NCBI RefSeq assembly: GCF_902859595.1
Contig: NZ_CADIJQ010000008.1
Span: forward strand, 186,001-250,000
Direction of reading: 5' to 3'
Source: Achromobacter kerstersii
GTDB lineage: Bacteria; Pseudomonadota; Gammaproteobacteria; Burkholderiales; Burkholderiaceae_B
DNA: 64,000 bases
Under the pieces are notes generated by a model. It saw only the letters and a list, made by a program, of their open reading frames with translations, searched no databases and was not told where the DNA came from. Position 1 is the stretch's first letter. Each line of letters starts with the position of its first letter. A program made the translations under genes and the position numbers. Shown here piece after piece: positions 50,641 through 58,320 of the stretch.

Positions 50641-53255
50641 TGAATCACTCGTACCGCAAGACCCTGCCCGGCACCCGCCTGGATTATTTCGATGCGCGCG
50701 CCGCCGTCGAAGCCATTGCGCCGGGCGCTTACGCCGGCCTGCCCTATACGTCGCGCGTGCTGGCTGAGAACCTGGTGCGCCGCTGCGACCCGGCCATGCT
50801 GACCGATGCGTTGAAGCAGCTGATCGAACGCCGCCGCGACCTGGACTTTCCGTGGTTTCCGGCGCGCGTGGTCTGTCATGACATCCTGGGCCAGACCGCG
50901 CTGGTGGACCTGGCAGGCCTGCGTGACGCCATCGCCGAAAAGGGTGGCGACCCCGCCAAGGTGAATCCGGTGGTGCCGGTGCAGTTGATCGTGGACCATT
51001 CGCTGGCCGTGGAATTTGACGGCACCGACCCCGACGCCTTCGCGCGCAACCGCGCGGTGGAAGACCGCCGCAACGAAGACCGCTTCCACTTCATCGACTG
51101 GACCAAGCAGGCGTTTCGCAACATCGAAGTCGTGCCGCCGGGCAACGGCATCATGCACCAGATCAACCTGGAGCGGATGTCGCCCGTCATCTACACGCAA
51201 GACGGTGTGGCGTTCCCCGATACGCTTGTCGGCACCGACAGCCACACCCCGCACGTGGACGCGCTGGGCGTCATCGCCATCGGCGTGGGCGGCCTGGAAG
51301 CAGAAAACGTGATGCTGGGCCGCGCGTCGTGGATGCGCCTGCCGGACATCATCGGCGTTGAACTCACCGGCCGCGCGCAACCCGGCATCACCGCCACCGA
51401 CGTGGTGCTGACGCTGACCGAATTCCTGCGTAAGGAAAAGGTGGTGGGCGCGTACCTGGAGTTCTACGGCGAAGGCGCCGCCAGCCTGACCTTGGGCGAC
51501 CGCGCCACCATTTCGAACATGGCGCCCGAGTACGGCGCCACCGCCGCGATGTTCTCGATTGACCAGCAGACCATCGACTACCTGCGCCTGACCGGCCGCG
51601 AAGACGACCAGATTGCGCTGGTGGAAACCTATGCCAAGACGGCGGGTCTGTGGTCCGACAGCTTGAAGACCGCCGAGTACGAACGCGTGCTGCGTTTTGA
51701 TTTGTCGACCGTCGTGCGCACGCTGGCCGGCCCGTCGAACCCGCATCGCCGCCTGCCCGTGTCGGATCTGGCCGCGCGCGGTATTTCCGGCGTGGTGGAA
51801 AACGAACCCGGCCTGATGCCGGATGGCGCGGTCATCATCGCCGCCATCACCAGCTGCACCAACACCAGCAACCCGCGCAACGTGATTGCCGCCGGCCTGT
51901 TGGCGCGCAACGCCAAGGCCCGCGGTCTGACGCGCAAGCCCTGGGTGAAGAGTTCGCTTGCGCCGGGCTCCAAGGCCGTGCAGCTGTATCTGGAAGAAGC
52001 CGGCCTGCTGCCCGACCTGGAAGCGCTGGGCTTTGGCGTGGTCGCGTTTGCCTGTACCACGTGCAACGGCATGTCGGGCGCGCTGGACCCGAAGATCCAG
52101 CAAGAGATCATCGACCGCGACCTCTATTCCACCGCCGTGCTGTCCGGCAACCGCAACTTCGACGGCCGCATCCATCCCTACGCCAAGCAGGCCTTCCTGG
52201 CGTCGCCCCCGCTGGTGGTGGCCTACGCCATCGCCGGCACCATCCGCTTTGACATCGAACGCGACGTGCTGGGCCGGGACCAGAATGGCCAGGAGATCCG
52301 CCTGAAAGACATCTGGCCCAGCGACGAAGAGATCGACGCCGTGGTCAAGTCCGCCGTCAAGCCGGAACAATTCCGCAAGGTGTACGCGCCGATGTTCGGC
52401 ATTCAGGATGACCGTAAAGCCGGCGTCAGCCCGCTGTACGCCTGGCGCCCGCAAAGCACCTACATTCGCCGTCCGCCGTACTGGGAAGGCGCGTTGGCCG
52501 GCGAGCGCACGTTGCGCGGCATGCTGCCGCTGGCCGTGCTGGGCGACAACATCACCACCGACCACCTGTCGCCGTCCAACGCCATCCTGCTGGATAGCGC
52601 GGCGGGTGAATACCTGGACAAGATGGGCCTGCCCGAAGAAGACTTCAACTCGTACGCGACCCACCGCGGCGACCACCTGACCGCGCAACGCGCCACCTTC
52701 GCCAACCCCAAGCTCTTTAACGAGATGGTGACCAACGACGACGGCAGCGTGAAGCAAGGCTCGCTGGCGCGCGTGGAGCCCGAAGGCCAGGTCATGCGCA
52801 TGTGGGAAGCCATCGAAACCTATATGGACCGCAAGCAGCCCCTGATCATCGTGGCCGGTGCCGACTACGGCCAGGGCTCGTCGCGCGACTGGGCCGCCAA
52901 GGGCGTGCGGCTGGCGGGCGTGGAAGCCATCGTGGCCGAAGGCTTTGAGCGCATCCACCGCACCAACCTGATCGGCATGGGCGTGCTGCCGCTGGAATTC
53001 AAGCCGGGCGTGAACCGCAAGACGCTGGCGCTGGATGGCACCGAAAGCTATGACGTCATCGGCGAACGCAAGCCGCGCGCAGACCTGACGCTGGTGATCC
53101 ACCGCCGCAACGGCGAGACCGTGCAAGTGCCCGTCACCTGCCGTCTGGACACGGCGGAAGAAGTGTCGATCTACGACGCGGGCGGCGTGCTGCAACGCTT
53201 TGCACAAGACTTCCTGGAAGCCGAATCCGCCACCGGCGCCAAGCAGGCCGGCTGA
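50637..53255 (+). CDS. acnD: Fe/S-dependent 2-methylisocitrate dehydratase / aconitase AcnD
   Basis: The 872-residue aconitase-family protein has the three cluster cysteines Cys407 (S-C-T-N-T-S-N), Cys473 and Cys476 (C-T-T-C-N-G), and the swivel-domain G-S-S-R-D-W motif. Length and the adjacent prpF identify it as AcnD, which dehydrates 2-methylcitrate in propionate breakdown when PrpD is absent. Two ATG codons are adjacent (50637 and 50640); the second is better spaced from GGAGG. The first overlaps the gntR stop. prpB and prpC are not in this cluster. Confidence 0.9.
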   Translation: MMNHSYRKTLPGTRLDYFDARAAVEAIAPGAYAGLPYTSRVLAENLVRRCDPAMLTDALKQLIERRRDLDFPWFPARVVCHDILGQTALVDLAGLRDAIAEKGGDPAKVNPVVPVQLIVDHSLAVEFDGTDPDAFARNRAVEDRRNEDRFHFIDWTKQAFRNIEVVPPGNGIMHQINLERMSPVIYTQDGVAFPDTLVGTDSHTPHVDALGVIAIGVGGLEAENVMLGRASWMRLPDIIGVELTGRAQPGITATDVVLTLTEFLRKEKVVGAYLEFYGEGAASLTLGDRATISNMAPEYGATAAMFSIDQQTIDYLRLTGREDDQIALVETYAKTAGLWSDSLKTAEYERVLRFDLSTVVRTLAGPSNPHRRLPVSDLAARGISGVVENEPGLMPDGAVIIAAITSCTNTSNPRNVIAAGLLARNAKARGLTRKPWVKSSLAPGSKAVQLYLEEAGLLPDLEALGFGVVAFACTTCNGMSGALDPKIQQEIIDRDLYSTAVLSGNRNFDGRIHPYAKQAFLASPPLVVAYAIAGTIRFDIERDVLGRDQNGQEIRLKDIWPSDEEIDAVVKSAVKPEQFRKVYAPMFGIQDDRKAGVSPLYAWRPQSTYIRRPPYWEGALAGERTLRGMLPLAVLGDNITTDHLSPSNAILLDSAAGEYLDKMGLPEEDFNSYATHRGDHLTAQRATFANPKLFNEMVTNDDGSVKQGSLARVEPEGQVMRMWEAIETYMDRKQPLIIVAGADYGQGSSRDWAAKGVRLAGVEAIVAEGFERIHRTNLIGMGVLPLEFKPGVNRKTLALDGTESYDVIGERKPRADLTLVIHRRNGETVQVPVTCRLDTAEEVSIYDAGGVLQRFAQDFLEAESATGAKQAG

Positions 53256-53341
53256 GTATGACTCCCACTGGCGGGTGCCCGCACGCCCGCCAGGCTTTCA
53301 CACCGAATCCGCACATTCGCACCGAGATATCAGGACAACCC

Positions 53342-54526
53342 ATGGCCCATGCTCCCCAGACCAAGATTGCCGCCACCTACATGCGCGGCGGCACCAGCAA
53401 AGGCGTGTTCTTCAAGCTGGACGATCTTCCCGAATCCGCCCGCGTACCCGGCGCCGCGCGCGACGCGCTGCTGATGCGCGTGATCGGCAGCCCCGACCCC
53501 TACGGCAAGCAGATCGACGGCATGGGCGCGGCAACGTCCAGCACCAGCAAGACCGTTATCGTCGGCAAAAGCACGCAGCCCGATCATGACGTGGACTACC
53601 TGTTCGGCCAGGTCTCCATCGACCAGCCGTTCGTGGACTGGAGCGGCAACTGCGGCAACCTGTCGGCCGCCGTCGGCCCATTTGCCATCACCAACGGCCT
53701 GATCGACCCCGCCCGCGTGCCTGCCAACGGCATCGCGGTAGTGCGCATCTGGCAGGCCAACATCAAGAAGACCATCATCGCCCACGTGCCGATGACTGAC
53801 GGCGCGGTGCAGGAAACTGGCGACTTCGAACTGGACGGCGTGACCTTCCCCGCCGCCGAATTGCAGCTGGAATTCATGGACCCGGCCGAAGACGGCGACG
53901 GCGGCTCGATGTTCCCCACCGGCAATCTGGTGGACAACCTGGAAGTGCCGGGCGTGGGTACGTTCAAGGCCACGATGATCAACTCGGGCATTCCAACCAT
54001 CTTCCTGGACGCGTCCGCGCTGGGTTACACCGGCACGGAATTGCAGGACGACATCAACGGCGACGCCGCGGCGCTGGCCCGCTTCGAGACCATCCGCGCG
54101 CACGGTGCGCTGCGCATGGGCTTGATCAAGAACATCGCAGAAGCCGCCGCCCGCCAGCACACGCCCAAGGTGGCGTTCGTGGCGCCGCCCAAGGCGTATG
54201 AATCTTCCGCCGGCAAGGCCATTGGCGAAGGCGACGTCGACGTGCTGGTGCGCGCGCTGTCCATGGGCAAGCTGCACCACGCCATGATGGGCACGGCGTC
54301 GGTCGCCATCGCCACCGCCGCGGCCGTGCCCGGCACGCTGGTAAACCTGGCGGCAGGCGGCGGCGAACGCGATCAGGTGTGCTTCGGCCACCCCTCCGGC
54401 ACGCTGCGCGTGGGCGCGCAGGCGCAGTTGGTGGACGGCGAATGGAAGGTCACGAAAGCCATCATGAGCCGCAGCGCGCGGGTGTTGATGGAAGGTCGGG
54501 TTCACGTGCCAAACGTCGGATTCTGA
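53342..54526 (+). CDS. prpF: AcnD-accessory protein / isomerase PrpF
   Basis: The 394-residue protein matches PrpF: Y-M-R-G-G-T-S-K-G-V-F-F near the N-terminus, D-G-M-G-A-A-T-S-S-T-S-K, and W-S-G-N-C-G-N-L-S with the conserved cysteine. PrpF has the diaminopimelate-epimerase fold and isomerises trans- to cis-aconitate-type acids, supporting AcnD. AGGACA precedes the ATG at 53342; the open frame upstream into the acnD gap is not used. A strong terminator follows at 54546-54578. Confidence 0.92.
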   Translation: MAHAPQTKIAATYMRGGTSKGVFFKLDDLPESARVPGAARDALLMRVIGSPDPYGKQIDGMGAATSSTSKTVIVGKSTQPDHDVDYLFGQVSIDQPFVDWSGNCGNLSAAVGPFAITNGLIDPARVPANGIAVVRIWQANIKKTIIAHVPMTDGAVQETGDFELDGVTFPAAELQLEFMDPAEDGDGGSMFPTGNLVDNLEVPGVGTFKATMINSGIPTIFLDASALGYTGTELQDDINGDAAALARFETIRAHGALRMGLIKNIAEAAARQHTPKVAFVAPPKAYESSAGKAIGEGDVDVLVRALSMGKLHHAMMGTASVAIATAAAVPGTLVNLAAGGGERDQVCFGHPSGTLRVGAQAQLVDGEWKVTKAIMSRSARVLMEGRVHVPNVGF

Positions 54527-54545
54527 GCCGGAATTGATCGTCTCA

Positions 54546-54578
54546 GGTTGCGAGCAAACACTCGCAACCCCCATTTTT
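54546..54578 (+). terminator. Rho-independent terminator after prpF
   Basis: A perfect stem GGTTGCGAG (54546-54554) with CTCGCAACC (54561-54569) and a 6-base loop is followed by a T-run at 54574-54578 and a second T-run at 54585-54590. It is 19 bases after the prpF stop. Confidence 0.92.
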
Positions 54579-54602
54579 ACCGGGTTTTTTAGGCCTGAAG
54601 GG

Positions 54603-54631
54603 TAGACGCCGCCGTCGTCTATCCCTATACT
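54603..54631 (+). promoter_or_regulatory. Predicted promoter for the symporter transcript
   Basis: TAGACG (54603-54608, four of six matches to the -35 consensus) and TATACT (54626-54631, a good -10) are exactly 17 bases apart. Transcription would begin near 54638, directly behind the prpF terminator and about 440 bases before the symporter start codon. Confidence 0.55.
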
Positions 54632-54637
54632 CTTGGC

Positions 54638-55080
54638 CTGTTGTTACTCATCACCGGACCCTGACGATGCATCGTCATCCCAGGGCAACCGTCACACGGC
54701 CGCGCACAGCGGCCCGGCGCCAGCGCCGAAACACCACCACCCAGCCGCCAGGCTTATACCGGCGGCTGCGGAACAAAAACCTGCTTACCCAGCAGGACCA
54801 TTGCTCACCGCATTGAGCTGCGCCTGCATCTAGGGCTTCGAGCTATGGCGTCGAATTACGCGTTCTGACTACGCGCTCGAACGACGTCTTCGTTTCCATG
54901 ATGCGCCGGCCCGATGCCGCAGCAAGACACCATCACGGTGTGTCTTGTGTCTTGTCCACCCCGGGCTGCCATCCCCTGCCCGGGCGGGCAGGCATGTGAT
55001 CGCGCGCGCGAAACGTGCAACCCCTGCGCCGCGATCAATGGTGTTTCGTGCCTGGCCGTCTACGAGCAAGGACCTACACG
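54638..55080 (+). promoter_or_regulatory. Long hairpin-rich 5' leader of the symporter gene
   Basis: No gene is supported in this stretch of about 440 bases. It contains a series of perfect short-loop stems: 54663-54676, 54715-54728, 54742-54768, 54780-54796 and 54923-54947. Near its end are two stems that cannot coexist: 54960-54966 with 54978-54984, and 54976-54981 with 54986-54991. The competing pair lies about 90 bases before the ATG. This layout is what a riboswitch or protein-controlled leader would show, but it matches no RNA class that I recognise. High GC makes chance stems more likely, so this is tentative. Confidence 0.4.
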
Positions 55081-56769
55081 ATGCAAGAGAGTGTTTTCTT
55101 CCAGTTATCGGCCACCACGGCCATTTTGTTGCTGGCCGGCTTCTACGGCGCCACGTTTCTCATGTCGCTATTCATCGGCGAAAAGCACGAGAACGTGGAT
55201 GGCTTCATGGTGTCGAACAACGCGGTCGGTTTCGGCCTGTCGGCCGCCAGCATGATCGCGACCTGGATCTGGGCGGCGTCCTTCTACGCCAGCGCCACGT
55301 CCGGATTCAAATACGGCTTGTCCGGCCCGCTGCATTACGGCTTCTGGGGCGCGTTGATGATTCTGTTCATCTACCCCTTCGGCAAACGCTTCAGACAGCT
55401 GGCGCCCAAGGCGCACACGCTGGCCGAAGTGATCCATGCGCGCCACGGCACGTCCAGCCAGATGATCATGGCGGTGTCGAACATTGTGGGCAGCTGCATC
55501 AGCTTGATGGTGAACTTCACAGCGGCAGGCGCGCTGGTGTCGATACTGAGCCCGCTGACGTTCATCCAGGGCGTGCTGATCGCCGGGCTTGGCGTGCTGT
55601 CTTACACGCTGTGGTCGGGCTTTCGCACATCTGTCATGACCGACTTCGCGCAACTGGCGGCGATGATCATCGCCGCCGTCATCATCATCCCGCTGATCTT
55701 CTTCAACGCGGGCGGGCCAGACTTGCTGCAAGCCAACATGTGGCGCTTGGACAGCGACCAGGCCGACTTCTATTCGACCAAAGCCATCCTGGAACAAGGC
55801 GCGCCCTACTTCGTGGCGGTGCTGGCCTACGCCATCGGCAACCAGACCATCGCGCAACGGCTCTTCGCCGTGCGTGAAGACTTGATCAAGCCCACGTTCC
55901 TGACGGCCACCATCGGGTACGGCGCGGTGGTGATCGGGCTGGGCATGCTGGGCCTGCTGGCGTTGTTCGTCGGGCTTGAGCCCGCCAACGGCGACATGAA
56001 CAACATCATTCCGCAGATGGCGTCGACCTACTTGCCGCCGTTTGGCATCGCGCTGTTCTTTCTGCTGGTGGTGGGCTCGCTGTCGTCCACGGCGGACTCC
56101 GACCTGGCTGCGCTGTCGGCCATCGTCATGACGGACGTTTACGCCAAGAACCTGGCGCGCGGCCGCCCGGACCCGCGCCGCATGCTGTGGTGGGGCCGCG
56201 CCACCATGATCATCGCCACGATGATTGGCGTGATCTTCGCCAGCCTGCGCCTGGACATCCTGGTCATGCTGGTGTTCGTGGGTGCGTTGTGGGGCGCGAT
56301 CGTCTTTCCGGTGATCGCCAGCTTCTACTGGGACCGCGTCAACAACCGCGCATTCGTGTGCTCGGTGCTGTCCGCCGTGGCGCTGTTCACGATCGTGCGT
56401 TTTGAACTGCTGCCCATGACGGGCGTGATCGCCGTGTTCTTTGAAATCTGCGCGGCCGTGGGCGGCGGCGTCGTGTTGGGCTTGATGACGTTCGGCTTCT
56501 TCGGCCGCACCGCTGCGATTGCGGTGGGCACATTGGGCGTCATCGTCATGCTGCCCGCCTTCATCGGCAACCTGCGCGACTACATCGTGCTGCTGGCATC
56601 GCTGACCGCTTACGGCGCCAGCGCCATCGTGTGCGTGGCGCTTAGCCTGCGCAACCGCGAACGCTTTGATTTCTCGCTGCTGGCAGACCGCGTGACGTCG
56701 TTTCATCACGAGCAAGAGGTCATGATGAAAGCGCCTTCAGGCAAGCTTTCCGCCGACGCCGCGCAATGA
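55081..56769 (+). CDS. Sodium:solute symporter (SSS family)
   Basis: The 562-residue protein has about 13-14 hydrophobic segments and SSS features such as F-G-L-S-A-A-S-M-I-A-T-W-I-W near residue 50 and the G-S-L-S-S-T-A-D-S-D-L-A-A-L-S motif, which contributes to the sodium site. It resembles the urea/polyol-type branch of the family, but the substrate cannot be read from sequence. CAAGGA lies 9 bases before the ATG; the frame is open further upstream but encodes no family sequence. A 40-residue membrane protein gene follows 31 bases later and is probably its subunit. Confidence 0.9.
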   Translation: MQESVFFQLSATTAILLLAGFYGATFLMSLFIGEKHENVDGFMVSNNAVGFGLSAASMIATWIWAASFYASATSGFKYGLSGPLHYGFWGALMILFIYPFGKRFRQLAPKAHTLAEVIHARHGTSSQMIMAVSNIVGSCISLMVNFTAAGALVSILSPLTFIQGVLIAGLGVLSYTLWSGFRTSVMTDFAQLAAMIIAAVIIIPLIFFNAGGPDLLQANMWRLDSDQADFYSTKAILEQGAPYFVAVLAYAIGNQTIAQRLFAVREDLIKPTFLTATIGYGAVVIGLGMLGLLALFVGLEPANGDMNNIIPQMASTYLPPFGIALFFLLVVGSLSSTADSDLAALSAIVMTDVYAKNLARGRPDPRRMLWWGRATMIIATMIGVIFASLRLDILVMLVFVGALWGAIVFPVIASFYWDRVNNRAFVCSVLSAVALFTIVRFELLPMTGVIAVFFEICAAVGGGVVLGLMTFGFFGRTAAIAVGTLGVIVMLPAFIGNLRDYIVLLASLTAYGASAIVCVALSLRNRERFDFSLLADRVTSFHHEQEVMMKAPSGKLSADAAQ

Positions 56770-56800
56770 AACCCCAGCCATCAACAACAAGGAGATTGAT

Positions 56801-56923
56801 ATGTGGTTGACCGCCTATTTTCTGATCTGGCCGGCGATATCCGCGGCCATTCTGGCGATCTTGTGCGTGACGCTGTGGAAAGATATCCGCGCGGCGAAGC
56901 AAAGCGGCAAGTCAATGATCTGA
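56801..56923 (+). CDS. Small transporter-associated membrane protein (40 residues)
   Basis: An AAGGAG site lies 6 bases before the ATG. The 40-residue product has one transmembrane helix (about residues 4-26) followed by a short basic tail (K-D-I-R-A-A-K-Q-S-G-K). The position, length and W-P-A-I-S-A-A-I-L motif fit the family annotated as putative transporter small subunit, found next to SSS-type symporters. It probably stabilises or tunes the symporter. Its last 12 bases overlap the convergent thioesterase gene. Confidence 0.8.
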   Translation: MWLTAYFLIWPAISAAILAILCVTLWKDIRAAKQSGKSMI

Positions 56924-57346
56924 CGCGGCCGCCAGCACCTTCAACACCGCCGCACCCGTTGCCACGACATGGCCGGCCACGCTTAATTCGCCGCGCATGA
57001 ATACCAGGCTGGCGGTGGTGCGCATGACGTGGCCGCGCACTTCCAGGAATTGGCCGGCGCGCGCCGCCGTCAGAAAGTGCGTGTCCAGTTGCACCGTCAC
57101 ACACGGGCGGCGGTCCAGCGCTTGCCAGGCGATGGCGCTCAAGCCGTGATCCAGCATGGCGGTCAGCAGGCCGCCATGCACCACGCCTGCGGGATTCAAA
57201 TGGTCTGCTGTCGCCAGCAATCCATACGCCCACGCTTGCGCTTCCTTGCGCACCCACAAGGGGCCGATCAGCCCCGCGAATCCCGGCAAGGTCTTCTGAT
57301 GCCAGCCATCGGCAGCCAGCGATTCGGCGGTGGGCGGCGCATGCAT
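56912..57346 (-). CDS. PaaI-type hotdog-fold thioesterase
   Basis: The 144-residue protein has the hotdog thioesterase core with H-L-N-P-A-G-V-V-H-G-G-L-L-T-A-M-L-D-H, whose catalytic-type residues are the Asn and Asp of PaaI-like enzymes. It hydrolyses acyl-CoA, probably freeing CoA from dead-end esters of the neighbouring CoA-ligase pathway. The ATG at 57346 has GGAG 9 bases upstream and lies 4 bases after the IclR stop codon, so the two genes form an operon. Confidence 0.87.
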   Translation of the reverse strand: MHAPPTAESLAADGWHQKTLPGFAGLIGPLWVRKEAQAWAYGLLATADHLNPAGVVHGGLLTAMLDHGLSAIAWQALDRRPCVTVQLDTHFLTAARAGQFLEVRGHVMRTTASLVFMRGELSVAGHVVATGAAVLKVLAAASDH

Positions 57347-57350
57347 GGCA

Positions 57351-58151
57351 TCAGCTCCGGGCGGACAACAGTTGCGACAAGGTCTGCGCTTCGGCCTGCA
57401 ATTCCTTGGCCAGCGCATGGGCGCGTGCGTCGTCCAATTGCTCGGCCAAGCCCGCGGCCACCAACGAATGCGTCATGCGCTCGTGCTTGTCCAATACCGG
57501 CACCGCAATCACAACGACGCCGTTGATGTAGTGGTTGCGATCCAGGCTATAGCCATCACGGCGCACGGCGTCCACGTCCGCCTTCCACTCGGCGTATGGC
57601 GGCGCCTGATCCCAGCGCAAGGCCTTGAAGCGGCGTTCCATTTCTTTATCCGATAGCTCGGAAAACGCGGCCACCAGGCGGCCCGTTGCGCTGATCAACG
57701 CGGGGAAACGGCTACCCACGTCCACATGCAAACGGAACGGCGCGGTCGAACGCGATAGCGCCAACACCACCATGTGTTCGCTGCCCGCCACTTCCACACC
57801 GATCGCGGTGACGTTCGCGGCACTGGAAAGCTTGTCCAACACCGGCTGCACCAACGCCGGAAAAGGACTGCTTTCGATCACGCTGCGCGCCAGCGTCAGC
57901 ATGCCCACGCCCAGGCTGTAGCGCTTGGTGGCGGCATCCACTTTCACCAGGCCCTCTTCCACCAGCACACGAAGAATGTGCAGGCAGGTGCTGGTCACCA
58001 TGTCCAGTTCCTGCGAGATCGCCTTCAAGGTCATCGGCGCGCCGCCCCGGCCCAGCAATCGCAGGATGGCGATTGACCGCGTCACGGCCGGCACGGGCCG
58101 CACGCGTGGCCCTGCGGCTGCGGGGGATTCCTGGGAACTGGCTTCGCTCAT
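57351..58151 (-). CDS. IclR-family transcriptional regulator
   Basis: The protein has 266 residues from the ATG at 58151, which has GGAG at the right distance; an ATG two codons earlier is too close to it. It has an N-terminal winged helix (V-T-R-S-I-A-I-L-R-L-L-G, then L-K-A-I-S-Q-E-L-D-M-V-T-S-T-C-L-H-I-L) and the IclR effector domain. It is divergent from the CoA-ligase operon and shares with it a promoter region bearing nested palindromes. It probably responds to the acid or CoA ester of that pathway. Confidence 0.92.
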   Translation of the reverse strand: MSEASSQESPAAAGPRVRPVPAVTRSIAILRLLGRGGAPMTLKAISQELDMVTSTCLHILRVLVEEGLVKVDAATKRYSLGVGMLTLARSVIESSPFPALVQPVLDKLSSAANVTAIGVEVAGSEHMVVLALSRSTAPFRLHVDVGSRFPALISATGRLVAAFSELSDKEMERRFKALRWDQAPPYAEWKADVDAVRRDGYSLDRNHYINGVVVIAVPVLDKHERMTHSLVAAGLAEQLDDARAHALAKELQAEAQTLSQLLSARS

Positions 58152-58223
58152 CTGCATCTCCGATTTTTACTGCGGCAAGCATACCTTGCCGGGCCTGCGG
58201 CGTCGCCGTTTTAGGATGCCCGT

Positions 58224-58281
58224 AATTGTCTATATACAATAAATAGACGTCATTGACAATTTAAAAGCTGGCGCGCATAGT
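58224..58281 (+). promoter_or_regulatory. Consensus promoter with nested IclR operator
   Basis: A perfect -35 element TTGACA (58253-58258) and CATAGT (58276-58281) are 17 bases apart, facing the CoA-ligase operon. Outer dyad arms AATTGTC (58224-58230) and GACAATT (58255-58261) enclose inner arms GTCTAT (58228-58233) and ATAGAC (58243-58248). The right outer arm overlaps the -35 element, so binding there would block RNA polymerase. Confidence 0.7.
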
Positions 58282-58320
58282 CTGCCCAACGGATTGCCAA
58301 ACCCACACAGGTACGACGAC

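Noticed and set aside
50493..53207. A 904-codon open frame on the minus strand opposite acnD
   Set aside because: It is antisense to a clearly recognised gene. High-GC codon bias leaves such frames open by default; its product is low-complexity and has no family motif.
54633..54833. A 66-codon frame in the symporter leader
   Set aside because: It has no ribosome site and a biased composition, and it lies across strong hairpins.
55168..56715. A 515-codon minus-strand frame opposite the symporter
   Set aside because: It is His/Arg/Gln-rich, the usual antisense translation of membrane-protein codons.
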